Origin: Planctomycetota bacterium
GTDB taxonomy: Bacteria > Planctomycetota > Phycisphaerae > Phycisphaerales > Phycisphaeraceae
DNA length: 64,000 nt
Assembly (NCBI GenBank): GCA_016350165.1
Contig: CP066225.1
Coordinates: 1,736,001-1,800,000 of the forward strand
Direction of reading: 5' to 3'
Notes under the pieces: generated by a model
The model's database searches: none
What the model saw: only the letters and a program-made list of their open reading frames with translations
What the model was told of the DNA's origin: nothing
In this document: positions 1-8,984 of the stretch, piece by piece
Numbering within the stretch: the first letter of the stretch is position 1
Layout: every line of letters begins with the position of its first letter
Position numbers and translations under genes: made by a program

Positions 1-1
1 A

Positions 2-1630
2 CAGATCCAAGAATTAGAACGTTTGTATATTGGGAAACGTGGCAAAATTAATCAACTGACTAAGTATAGAGATCATGGCAGAGGTGATTTATGGAAATCC
101 ATTTATACAATGCATCGCCAAAATACAGCGTTAGTGAAATCTTTAAATGAGCGGATGCAGCTTGCGACATGGGAATGCGCAAAGACGAATATTCGTGAAA
201 GTCGAGAATCAGGTGGGATTTTGCTACCTGTGAAAATTCGAACTCCGATTATGATCGGGCACTTTGATGATTTTGAACGTCCTCTAAAAAGGGGAATGCT
301 GCCGGGACCTGACTATACTGAATTTATCAGAAACGATGACTTACGAACGGGCTTTGGACATGTAGATCATCCCATAGAAAATCGCGGGCCTTGGGATACA
401 CTTTTTGGTTGGCGTGAACTTGAGGGTGAGGAGTTTGATGATAATGAGATTATTACAGCGTCACCTGGGAAACCACCACGAAGACGTAAATATATTACGA
501 GCGAACATATTAAAACAGCGTACCGTACATACGGACCTCAAGAATGGATGATTAATAAGTTATTTGGCAGCAATGACATCAATTCCCCCGGAGCATATAC
601 ACTTTTTGACGAACGTATCAAAGATTTTTCATCGTATAAACTCGATTATTTATTTCCGGGCGATCGTGCTCCGCAGATCCGTAGAATGTATAAGCCTAAC
701 TGGGAGATAGATCTAGTTGTTGATAATACGCGAATGCATGACATCAATACTTACAGTATTGAACAGTACCATCAAGAAATGAAGATTACGCCTCCACCAT
801 GGGCCGAGGGAGCTTCACTGTATTTGATATGTGAAATTAAAAGTCGTACCGCATTCAACTACGGCATACCGGGAACAAGAGGTAAAACGTGGAACTATAT
901 CAAACGATACGAACTCCCCTATCCATACTTAGCATCCACTAGAGATCGTAAAACAGGTTATGCGTTAATTCAGCCTGAAACGCCTATTTCTTATAAGAAA
1001 ATAAACCCACACGTTGAAGAATACATAAGCTCATACAAAACTGATCCCAACAATTTTGAACATGGCGGGGACTCTGAAATCAATTTGCCGCCAAGAATCG
1101 TTGGACGGTTTCCTGATGGCTCATTCCAATACAAGTCACAAAAGGTTTACTGGCTGGTTTATCGTGTATTTTTGGCTACTGATTTTCATGATCTTAGACA
1201 AGGCACCTTACCAATACCTAATCCCCATGAAGGCTTTGATCGCAATTTATCATCATCTCCCGCACCGTATGATTTCATTCAAGGTTCGATGCCGGCCGGA
1301 AATGAGCAAACAGAAGATCGGATGAAATTTTTGAGCGTTGTCTATCAGGATGACCGGGCGGAAATTTGGCCTGATCGATTTGATCGTAATCGTCATTACC
1401 CTAATCAAGTTAGTGTGGCTCAAGCAAAAATATACAACAATCACTCATGGGATTTGTGGACACAAATGTGGCACGCGCAATTAGAGCCTGTGCAGTCATA
1501 TGACACGTGGGCTGATGAATACAATGAAGGTGATGTGCTAGATATTGTTCATGAAGATCCGGAAGTCATTTTTGAACTTGGCAAATACTTAGAGAGTGTC
1601 AAGAAGATGTCTGATTACGGGAAGCATTAA
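2..1630 (+). CDS. TadG-like giant pseudopilin paralogue A (5' truncated by window edge)
   Basis: The reading frame is open to the left edge, so the N-terminus lies outside the window. What remains is about 543 residues that align with the ectodomains of the next two genes: shared blocks include NRGPWDTLFGWR, FEHGGDSEI and FNNHSWDLWTQMWHAQLEP near the C-terminus. By comparison with those genes, about 165 N-terminal residues, including the Tad-type membrane anchor, are missing from view. The TAA stop abuts the ATG of the next gene, so the array is probably one transcript. Function is inferred only: an exported protein tethered by a TadE/TadG-like helix. A TTG at 23 is in frame but is not the real start. 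Confidence 0.8.
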   Translation, partial: QIQELERLYIGKRGKINQLTKYRDHGRGDLWKSIYTMHRQNTALVKSLNERMQLATWECAKTNIRESRESGGILLPVKIRTPIMIGHFDDFERPLKRGMLPGPDYTEFIRNDDLRTGFGHVDHPIENRGPWDTLFGWRELEGEEFDDNEIITASPGKPPRRRKYITSEHIKTAYRTYGPQEWMINKLFGSNDINSPGAYTLFDERIKDFSSYKLDYLFPGDRAPQIRRMYKPNWEIDLVVDNTRMHDINTYSIEQYHQEMKITPPPWAEGASLYLICEIKSRTAFNYGIPGTRGKTWNYIKRYELPYPYLASTRDRKTGYALIQPETPISYKKINPHVEEYISSYKTDPNNFEHGGDSEINLPPRIVGRFPDGSFQYKSQKVYWLVYRVFLATDFHDLRQGTLPIPNPHEGFDRNLSSSPAPYDFIQGSMPAGNEQTEDRMKFLSVVYQDDRAEIWPDRFDRNRHYPNQVSVAQAKIYNNHSWDLWTQMWHAQLEPVQSYDTWADEYNEGDVLDIVHEDPEVIFELGKYLESVKKMSDYGKH

Positions 1631-3745
1631 ATGAGCACAAATGGTGCATTTAAAAATAAGAACATCAGTGCATTACTACATCGTTCTTGTGGAGTGATTT
1701 TCGTTCTTACACTTCTATCTTTATTACTTATTGCTGCAGTTGTGTTTTATGTTTTAAATGTTGGCAAACACGTACAAGAGCGCGTGGTTACACAAAATGC
1801 GGCTGATACTGCAGTAATTGCAGGCACAACCGAAATAACACGTACTTTTAATACAATTGCAATGAACAATGTGCAATGTGTTCGCAATCTCGCATTAATT
1901 AACATACTCGATTCAGTACCACAAGCATTAGACTATACGATCACTTCCTTTCATGAAAGAAAAGATGGCGACCTAACAGCATTACATCATGTACTTGAAT
2001 ATCAATATTATAAGTGCGGACCCAATATCCCTTGGTATAAAAATCTATTAAAAAGAGCTTTGGAAGGTCACCCCGGCAGCACAAGTGTTGTTCTACCGAA
2101 ACTGCATGAACTTAACGAACAAATTTGCCACGATCTTTATCGTCATCAAGGATTAACGAATTACAACCATCCAAAGAAAGATAGACATGGTGATATATGG
2201 GAATCAATCTATGCCATGTCACAGCAAAACCAAACGCTACTAGAAACCCTGAATGAGAGAATGCAAATAGCAGCGTCGGAAGCAGCTGGTGTTAATATGC
2301 CAGCGAAAACCTATTTGGGCGGCCTCATATTGCCTGCAGAGCTACCAGTTCCGATCATGAAGGGACACTTTAGTGACTTCGAAAGACCTTTAAAACGCGG
2401 GCTTTTACCAGGCAATGACTATACAGATTTTATTCGTAATGATGATGTTCGAACTGGTTTGGGTGATATTGATGATCCTGCATCAAATCGCGGACCATGG
2501 GATACATTGTTTGGTTGGAGAGATATTGATCGTAAAAATACAAAAGATGAAATTATTACGACGGGCATTGCTCAACCTCCGAGACGCAAGCAGTATTACA
2601 AAGGAGCTTCTGATGGCTCAAAATACAATACATATGGACCTCAAGAATGGATGATTCGAAAGCTCTTTGATGGTTACGATATGAACTCACCCGGTGCTTT
2701 ACACCCTTTCGATGAACGAGTACGTGATTTTTCATCTTATAAATTAGATTATTTGTTTTCAGGTAGCCCACAGCCGAAGATTCGTTTTATGTATAAGCCG
2801 AATTGGGAGGTAGATTTAGTTCGTGACGATGTACGAATGCGTGATCACAACGATTACACACTCAAAAAATATTACAAAGAAATGTCAAAGATGAAGAATC
2901 GCTGGGAAGAAGGCGCGACAATGTATCTTGTCTGTGAAATGAAAAGTCGCTTTACTTCCAACCCCGGCTTACCTGCGACCCAAGGCAAAACATGGAATTA
3001 TGTGAAACGAAATAAGAAGCCATATCCATATGTTGGGTACGTTGATAAATATTACCCCAATAGAACAAATGGACCTGAATATATTAATGATACTTATATT
3101 AGATCTCAGAACTATCTCAATGATTACGTTTATAGAATCAAAGCGAAATATTTAACTGATCCAAACAATTTTGAGCATGGTGGCGATTCCGAGATCGGAT
3201 TACAACCTCGAATCACAGGACGTAATCCAGACGGCACATATACATATGCTCCTCAAACGGTATTTTGGGAAATTTATTATGTTTTCATTGCACGCGATTT
3301 TCATGACATACCAGAGGGTGTAAAACCTATTACGAATCCACACAATGGCTTTGAAATGAATTTAGCTTCATCACCAGCGCCTTATGATTTTGTCCATCAT
3401 TATATGACACCTAATTCCACTGAAGCCAAAAGAAGGCTTCAATTTTTAAGTGTTGCATATCAGGATGATTATGCTGAATTTTGGCCTGAACGCTTCGATA
3501 AAAACCGCCTAACCCCAAAAATGGTTAGCATATCTCAAGCCAGAATATTTAATAATCATTCATGGGATCTTTGGACTCAGATGTGGCACACTCAGCTTGA
3601 ACCGATTAGTGATTATGCCGTTTGGATGGATGAATTGGGCGATCGCAATATTTCTCAAATTCAAACGTTAGACCATGGTACAATGTCAGAGCTTTCATAT
3701 TATCTAAAGAGTGTGAAAAATATGGCCAAGTATGGGAGACATTGA
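1631..3745 (+). CDS. TadG-like giant pseudopilin paralogue B
   Basis: 704 residues. A single hydrophobic segment at about residues 20-43 (core FVLTLLSLLLIAAVVFYVLN) follows a short basic N-terminus. Next comes a Tad/TadE-G type stretch, QNAADTAVIAGTTEITRTFN, resembling the helix after the anchor in TadG-like pseudopilins. The remaining 600 or so residues form a large Tyr/Trp/Asn-rich, presumably extracytoplasmic domain with blocks shared with both neighbours (GPWDTLFGWR, GPQEWMIRKL, FNNHSWDLWTQMWH). The start codon directly follows the upstream stop and the next gene starts 7 bp after this stop, indicating translational coupling. TadG family members are minor pilins or pilus-associated proteins; the ectodomain here is unusually large and I do not recognise its fold. 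Confidence 0.8.
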   Translation: MSTNGAFKNKNISALLHRSCGVIFVLTLLSLLLIAAVVFYVLNVGKHVQERVVTQNAADTAVIAGTTEITRTFNTIAMNNVQCVRNLALINILDSVPQALDYTITSFHERKDGDLTALHHVLEYQYYKCGPNIPWYKNLLKRALEGHPGSTSVVLPKLHELNEQICHDLYRHQGLTNYNHPKKDRHGDIWESIYAMSQQNQTLLETLNERMQIAASEAAGVNMPAKTYLGGLILPAELPVPIMKGHFSDFERPLKRGLLPGNDYTDFIRNDDVRTGLGDIDDPASNRGPWDTLFGWRDIDRKNTKDEIITTGIAQPPRRKQYYKGASDGSKYNTYGPQEWMIRKLFDGYDMNSPGALHPFDERVRDFSSYKLDYLFSGSPQPKIRFMYKPNWEVDLVRDDVRMRDHNDYTLKKYYKEMSKMKNRWEEGATMYLVCEMKSRFTSNPGLPATQGKTWNYVKRNKKPYPYVGYVDKYYPNRTNGPEYINDTYIRSQNYLNDYVYRIKAKYLTDPNNFEHGGDSEIGLQPRITGRNPDGTYTYAPQTVFWEIYYVFIARDFHDIPEGVKPITNPHNGFEMNLASSPAPYDFVHHYMTPNSTEAKRRLQFLSVAYQDDYAEFWPERFDKNRLTPKMVSISQARIFNNHSWDLWTQMWHTQLEPISDYAVWMDELGDRNISQIQTLDHGTMSELSYYLKSVKNMAKYGRH

Positions 3746-3752
3746 CAGCAGT

Positions 3753-5837
3753 ATGAGTACGCAAGTATCCCCAATACGTAAATCTAATTTCACTTGCCAT
3801 AAACAAGGCGCTGTCTTTGTGCTTACGTTATTAGCTTTATCTTTGATAGCTGCTGTCGTTTTTTATGTACTCAACGTTGGCAAGCATATTCAGGGCCGAG
3901 TCTCGACTCAAAATGCTACGGACGCTGCTGCACTCGCGGGTGCATCTGAAATCGCAAGAACGTTCAACACCATTGCGATGAATAATACTGAAATTGCTCG
4001 TAAGCTAGCCGCAATCAATATTATCGATGCAATCCCACGTTCTTTAGACTTTACAGTTACGACAACAAATGAAGAAGAGCAAGGCGACTTATCGGCTCTT
4101 CATACTGTCCTACAATATCAGTTGTATGAAGAAGGGCCGCATGATGTCTGGTATAAAGCGCTTTTGCAACGCGCATTGATGGGACATCGCGCGAGTACAA
4201 GTACAGTACTACCTCAACTGCTTGAACTAACAAATCTTTATACTGTAGAAAGCGAAAACATCAAAGCACTCACACATTACAAGCATCCATCGCTTGATAT
4301 TCATGGAGATATGTGGGAGTCAATCTATTCAATGTACAACCAGAATATGGGAATGCTGGATTCATTGAATGAGCGTATGCAGCTTGCAACATGGGAAGCA
4401 GCAAGATCGAATATTCGTACGAGTCGAGATGCAGGAGGTGTCATTCTTCCATTGACATTGCAAGTGCCAATCATGAAAGGGCATTTTTATGATTTTGAAC
4501 GCCCAATCCGATATGGCACATTGCCAGGTGAGCATCGTAGACATCCATTAATAGCAGATAGTATTTACATTGGGTTTGGTGAAACAGACGATTCAATAAC
4601 AAATCGCGGGCCTTGGGATACAGTATTTGGCTGGCGGCGTATTAATGGAAATGACGCTGGAGTATCCACTTCTACAGGTGGCCCCGGATCACCTCCAATA
4701 CGAAGGCAAATCACGAGTGAATATCAAGAGCCAACAGAATACACCGTGAGTGGACCACAAGCTTGGCTAAGAGGCAAGCTTTACGGTGGCTCAAGCATTG
4801 AACATCCCGGTGCATATCATTTACTAGATGAATACATCAGTTCATATTCACAAGTAAAACTTAACATGCTCTTTGGCGGTCCTACCGAATTGGTCCTCAA
4901 ACCTGATTGGGAAATCGATATTAGTAGCGATGACTCACGTATAGGTGATAACAATACGTATTGCAGAGATGATTTTGAAAAAAATAAAGTGCCGCATAAA
5001 GGGCTTCCAGGCAAGAGCCTTTATCTTGTTTGTGAAATGAAAAGCCGTTTTGCCACCAATCCTGGCTTGTCATCAGCTCAAGGCCAAACATGGAATTTTA
5101 TAGATCGAAGTATGGTGCCTTATCCTTATCTCACCTATGCAAACAGCTATCACCCTGACCGCACTAATGGGCCGCAGCAAATTCCCAGTCAATACATCCG
5201 ATCTCAGAAGGCTGTCAATAAACATGTCTATCAGATTAAAGCATGGTACCAGACTAATCCTGAAGGGTACGAACATGGTGGCGATCCTGACATTGGTTTG
5301 CCGCCAAGAATCATTGGTCGAAATCCGGATGGTTCTTATGTCTATGCAGCGCAGACTGTTTTTTGGAATATCTACTATGTGTATGTAGCAACCAATTGGC
5401 CCACACTACCTCCTGTTGAGATCAGAAATCCGCATGCAGGCTTTAATCCTGAGCTTGAAACTTCACCTGCACCAGTTGATTTCGTGCACGAGAACATGAC
5501 ACCAGAAACAGATACAACTAAAAAACGATTACAAATGCTTTGTATCACTTACCAAAATGATCAAGCTGAAGTTTGGCCAAAGCGGTTTGATCGCAATCGT
5601 CCTTACGGCAATATGGTTGGCTTGTCACAAGTTAAATTATTTAACAATCATTCTTGGGATTTATGGACGCAAATGTGGCATGCTCAATTAGAGCCTATTA
5701 ATGACTATGCAGTTTGGGCTGATGAATACAATGAAGGTGATGTGCTAAATATTGAGCATGAAGACCCAGAAGTACTGTTTGAACTTGGACGTTACCTAGA
5801 GAGTGTAAAAGCAATGTCTGATTTTGGGAGGCATTAA
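3753..5837 (+). CDS. TadG-like giant pseudopilin paralogue C
   Basis: 694 residues from the ATG at 3753. An in-frame ATG at 3732 overlaps the previous gene, but 3753 gives an MSTQ start matching the MSTN start of paralogue B. A membrane anchor at about residues 19-41 (FVLTLLALSLIAAVVFYVLN) is followed by QNATDAAALAGASEIARTFN, the canonical TadE/G-like post-anchor helix. The ectodomain shares NRGPWDT.FGWR, FEHGGD.DIGLPPRI and FNNHSWDLWTQMWHAQLEP with the two upstream genes. The C-terminal block (YNEGDVL, then ESVKAMSDFGRH) is closer to paralogue A than to B. Tandem duplication is inferred; the role is probably surface or pilus-related. Confidence 0.8.
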   Translation: MSTQVSPIRKSNFTCHKQGAVFVLTLLALSLIAAVVFYVLNVGKHIQGRVSTQNATDAAALAGASEIARTFNTIAMNNTEIARKLAAINIIDAIPRSLDFTVTTTNEEEQGDLSALHTVLQYQLYEEGPHDVWYKALLQRALMGHRASTSTVLPQLLELTNLYTVESENIKALTHYKHPSLDIHGDMWESIYSMYNQNMGMLDSLNERMQLATWEAARSNIRTSRDAGGVILPLTLQVPIMKGHFYDFERPIRYGTLPGEHRRHPLIADSIYIGFGETDDSITNRGPWDTVFGWRRINGNDAGVSTSTGGPGSPPIRRQITSEYQEPTEYTVSGPQAWLRGKLYGGSSIEHPGAYHLLDEYISSYSQVKLNMLFGGPTELVLKPDWEIDISSDDSRIGDNNTYCRDDFEKNKVPHKGLPGKSLYLVCEMKSRFATNPGLSSAQGQTWNFIDRSMVPYPYLTYANSYHPDRTNGPQQIPSQYIRSQKAVNKHVYQIKAWYQTNPEGYEHGGDPDIGLPPRIIGRNPDGSYVYAAQTVFWNIYYVYVATNWPTLPPVEIRNPHAGFNPELETSPAPVDFVHENMTPETDTTKKRLQMLCITYQNDQAEVWPKRFDRNRPYGNMVGLSQVKLFNNHSWDLWTQMWHAQLEPINDYAVWADEYNEGDVLNIEHEDPEVLFELGRYLESVKAMSDFGRH

Positions 5838-5839
5838 TC

Positions 5840-6571
5840 GTGTCACAAGAAAAAACACATAACTACTACACAAGAAGTAAAAAACATCGAACATTCGGTG
5901 GTGTTATGGCTGAAACAGTGTTAATCATGCCATTGGTTCTTGTTATCTTTGCACTTGTTGTATTTTTTGGTTTATCAATGCTTCGTACTGAACGCACTTC
6001 TATTATGGATCGTTATATCGTCTGGAAGGAAGCCTATCGTGCACCGGGCCCTGAAACAGTCGAGGATTTAAACAACGCTTTCTTAGGCGGTGATGCTGAC
6101 AAAATTGAATACAGAACGTCACAAGAACCTGCCAACCGACCTTTAATGGCACTTCAAAACGCAGTCAAAGAACGATCAAGAACAACATACGAATACACAA
6201 ACGAAATGCTTGAAGACTTTCCGTCGCAAATAAAGTTTGTCTTCAAAACAAGCTACAACACAGGCATACCATTTTTTGAGTGGTTAGGAACATGGCACAA
6301 GCATGGCCACGAAAGAGTTGATAACGAATGGAAATTCGTCAACGTTCCTGTTCTCAATGAGTACGATAAATGGACATATGGCAACGAAGAAAAAGTGTCG
6401 CCTGAGTTTGTACAAACCGACTACTTCTGGAGTTGGTACGACAGTGCACTCGTACAGTGCATTCGCAATGACAACGAATATGCGATGATATTTCGAGAAT
6501 TTCATCACAGTCGCCCAACGTACAGGGGACCCATGGTCGTTCCTGAGGATTGGCAACTTTCAACCAACTAA
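5840..6571 (+). CDS. TadE-like pseudopilin with ectodomain
   Basis: 243 residues from a GTG start two bases after the previous stop. The N-terminus is basic and contains GGVMAETVLIMPLVLVIFA, which fits the TadE consensus: a Gly pair, then a Glu just inside a hydrophobic helix (about residues 24-47). It is followed by a roughly 190-residue polar domain rich in Trp and Tyr. It closes the four-gene array. TadE proteins are minor pseudopilins of Flp/Tad pili. No TadA ATPase, TadB/C or prepilin peptidase is in the window; they may lie to the left. It converges on the coxC-like gene, leaving only 8 bp between the stops. Confidence 0.75.
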   Translation: MSQEKTHNYYTRSKKHRTFGGVMAETVLIMPLVLVIFALVVFFGLSMLRTERTSIMDRYIVWKEAYRAPGPETVEDLNNAFLGGDADKIEYRTSQEPANRPLMALQNAVKERSRTTYEYTNEMLEDFPSQIKFVFKTSYNTGIPFFEWLGTWHKHGHERVDNEWKFVNVPVLNEYDKWTYGNEEKVSPEFVQTDYFWSWYDSALVQCIRNDNEYAMIFREFHHSRPTYRGPMVVPEDWQLSTN

Positions 6572-6579
6572 AACAAGGC

Positions 6580-7278
6580 CTAAACAGCTACCAATAAAAC
6601 GACGAACATCACTAACCAAACTGCATCGAGAAAATGCCAATACATCGTGATGTATTTCACCGGGCCATAACATTCGTGATCATATCGTCCAAAGACAGCA
6701 TTGCGCGTAATTAGCCCAAGTGGAATAATGCCTCCAATAACATGGGCAGCGTGCAATGCGATTAAGAAAACTATAAAACCAAACAAAGCCAATTGCCGAG
6801 TATTCATAAATTCATCGTTCGCAGGCGAATTAGCTAACATCGCCCGATGTTGTTCTAAAAGTTCAACGGCAGCGGGTGCTTGAACTAAAATAAAAGCAAT
6901 TGCCAAAAATAGCGTAATCTTAATCATTCTCGTAAATTGCGGAATGCGTTGATATTGCACATGCTTAAGTGCCGATGACATTGTAAACGAGGAAGCAATG
7001 ATCAATATCGAAGAAAGATACAACAAGTATGGCATATGCACATTTGGTATATCAGGTGTAATCGTGCGATTCTCTGGTGACCCATCGGTATATGCAATAA
7101 CGTCATAAGGCTGCCTAATCTGAAAATCAATGATCAAGAACCCAATCATTGATGCAAGAAATAGAATGCCTATCGAAAACAAGAACAGTTGCATGCCAAA
7201 CGTGCCTGTACGCAAAGGCACTGGCTTACGACGAAGAGTTTGACGGTCAACATTATCCGCTTTGTTTCTAAATGACAT
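6580..7278 (-). CDS. Cytochrome c oxidase subunit III family protein (second copy)
   Basis: 232 residues from the ATG at 7278, preferred because GAGAG lies 6-7 bases upstream; an ATG five codons earlier (7293) lacks this. Several hydrophobic helices include GFIVFLIALHAAHVIGGIIP and YWHFLDAVWLVMFVVLL; the ALHAAHV.GG and YWHF.D motifs are typical of heme-copper oxidase subunit III. It lies downstream of the main caa3 genes but is separated by a clear terminator (7386-7418), so it probably has its own promoter or depends on read-through. It lacks the long polar insert of the other subunit III gene at 7890. The partner complex cannot be told from sequence: a paralogous caa3 subunit is likely, a NorE-like protein possible. 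Confidence 0.85.
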   Translation of the reverse strand: MSFRNKADNVDRQTLRRKPVPLRTGTFGMQLFLFSIGILFLASMIGFLIIDFQIRQPYDVIAYTDGSPENRTITPDIPNVHMPYLLYLSSILIIASSFTMSSALKHVQYQRIPQFTRMIKITLFLAIAFILVQAPAAVELLEQHRAMLANSPANDEFMNTRQLALFGFIVFLIALHAAHVIGGIIPLGLITRNAVFGRYDHECYGPVKYITMYWHFLDAVWLVMFVVLLVAV

Positions 7279-7385
7279 ATCAAGCTCTCGCATTACTACT
7301 AATACTGAATCACATAATATTAGGGATCACAAACCACAATTGGCTAAGAGGGAATTTGCTTAGGTTTGACGAGCAATGCAGCTGT

Positions 7386-7418
7386 AAAAAAAGCCTGCAC
7401 CTATATGCAGGCTTTTTT
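7386..7418 (-). terminator. Rho-independent terminator after the caa3 operon
   Basis: A perfect 7-bp stem GCCTGCA (7393-7399) / TGCAGGC (7406-7412) with a 6-nt loop is flanked by seven A and six T, so it can act in both directions. It lies 28 bp past the subunit IV stop on the minus strand. Confidence 0.85.
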
Positions 7419-7445
7419 GTCTGATAATAAAGTCCGGTTTCCCCT

Positions 7446-7850
7446 CTAATGCTCTGAACTACTTTCCTCAGTTGTTTCCTCCGACGGCACAGCAGCAGGG
7501 ATCGTTTGTTGTTGCAATCGATCCAGCAACGCAGGTCGTTCAACATATTTCTGATATTCAAGTGAATCTTTGAGGGCAAAGCCAATGAATACACCAACAA
7601 AGACAAACGCGACAACCAATGCCAAACCGTTATAGGGGGAATCCCAACGCAAGTGCATAAAGTAAAGTGCAACCAAGACGGCTTTAACAACAGCTACACC
7701 CAACGCTATCCAAATGTTCAGGCCACCCAAATCGACTTTGGTTACACCAACCGTCAGGATTGTGAGAATGATCAGTGCTGCAAACACCGCAAACAAGACC
7801 CGAAGAGGCACGACATGAACATGATATTCTGCATGTTTTGATTGACTCAT
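7446..7850 (-). CDS. caa3-type cytochrome c oxidase subunit IV (CoxD/CtaF-like)
   Basis: 134 residues from the ATG at 7850, chosen because AAGGA lies 8 bases upstream; a GTG at 7868 is the alternative. Three hydrophobic helices are visible: FAVFAALIILTILTVGVT; IALGVAVVKAVLVALYFMHL; GLALVVAFVFVGVFIGFAL. The VKA.LVALYFMHL signature is that of the small subunit IV family of bacterial heme-copper oxidases, which stabilises assembly of the core complex. The C-terminal 35 residues are polar and acidic. It is the last gene before the terminator and follows coxC by about 40 bp. Confidence 0.85.
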   Translation of the reverse strand: MSQSKHAEYHVHVVPLRVLFAVFAALIILTILTVGVTKVDLGGLNIWIALGVAVVKAVLVALYFMHLRWDSPYNGLALVVAFVFVGVFIGFALKDSLEYQKYVERPALLDRLQQQTIPAAVPSEETTEESSSEH

Positions 7851-7889
7851 ATTAATATCCTTGAGCACTACAACTCGTCTATGCGATTA

Positions 7890-8867
7890 TTAGTGTATGA
7901 GATACAACAGAGGGAAAAGAAAGATCCAGATCAAGTCGACAATGTGCCAATACAATCCGACCAAATCCACAGGCACAAAATACTTCGGACCAAATGTTCC
8001 ACGAAGTGCACGGATGAACAGCCAGAATATTAAGGCCATACCAACCAACACATGTATACCATGCAACCCAGTCATCAAGAAATAAATCTGGAAGAACTGC
8101 GATACCAGTTTTTGTTGTTGCGGATCTAAATCTTCGTAAGTTAATGGCTTCTTTTCAGAGGTCACATATGCTGAGCCATCTCCCTCAACTTCAGCAAATT
8201 TTGAAGACAAACCTGCTGGTGCATTTGTCGCATTGCCAATATTTGATTGCGCACTGGCCGGTAAGCTTTGATCTTGTGCCTCACCCGCTGCTTGATTATC
8301 CAGTACATCCTCAGTCGCTGCATCTTTTACTTGTAGTTCCAGATGTTCATCAGTCAACTCACCCTTATCTTCATGAGGCATTGCGTGAGATTCACCATAT
8401 TCAATCGCACCTGTCAATTCTTCAGGATTCGTATACTTACCTGATTTGACGTAAAAAGCATTATCCGAGCCAAACCACAAACCATGACTATACTTTGAAG
8501 AATATTCAATGGTTTTAATACCCATAAAACCAACACCGCCGAGCAGTGTCAGCAGCAACATGATCACAAGAATTGGTTTTTGACCAAGCTGTGCAGCACG
8601 AACACCCCACGCCATCGTCAACGATGAAGCAAGTAGAACAACTGTATTTATAGCGCCAAGATTTGTATCAAGAAAATGATGCGCATAGAGGAAAACATCT
8701 GGATGTGTCCCTCGATAAACTGCATAAGCACAGAACAAGCCGCCAAACATTAAGATTTCGGTAGCAAGAAACACCCACATGCCAATCTTGGCAGAGCTAT
8801 ACTGCTGAACTGGCGTATCGAAATGATGCGCCAAATGTGGATCGTGGTTATCATCAACCTTATTCAT
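7890..8867 (-). CDS. coxC: Cytochrome c oxidase subunit III with large polar insert
   Basis: 325 residues. ATG at 8867 has AAGAGA six bases upstream; TTG at 8873 is less likely. The N-terminal helices (GMWVFLATEILMFGGLFCAY, then NTVVLLASSLTMAWGVRAA) and the C-terminal TGLHGIHVLVG and YWHIVDLIWIFLFPLLY are classic subunit III motifs. Between them, about residues 135-250 form a hydrophilic Glu/Ala/Asn-rich insert absent from the paralogue at 6580 and from standard subunit III. It is presumably an extramembrane loop. Subunit III does no redox chemistry but supports proton uptake and stability of subunit I. It sits between ctaD and the subunit IV gene in the caa3 operon. Confidence 0.9.
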   Translation of the reverse strand: MNKVDDNHDPHLAHHFDTPVQQYSSAKIGMWVFLATEILMFGGLFCAYAVYRGTHPDVFLYAHHFLDTNLGAINTVVLLASSLTMAWGVRAAQLGQKPILVIMLLLTLLGGVGFMGIKTIEYSSKYSHGLWFGSDNAFYVKSGKYTNPEELTGAIEYGESHAMPHEDKGELTDEHLELQVKDAATEDVLDNQAAGEAQDQSLPASAQSNIGNATNAPAGLSSKFAEVEGDGSAYVTSEKKPLTYEDLDPQQQKLVSQFFQIYFLMTGLHGIHVLVGMALIFWLFIRALRGTFGPKYFVPVDLVGLYWHIVDLIWIFLFPLLYLIH

Positions 8868-8984
8868 GGACAATCTCTTTTGTTGTCGTTGAGATTAATG
8901 TCTCACTCAAACACAACTACATTAATCTGAATTTCAATCAGAGAACTCAGCCTCTGATTGATGGTCGTTAAAATCATTCATCAA

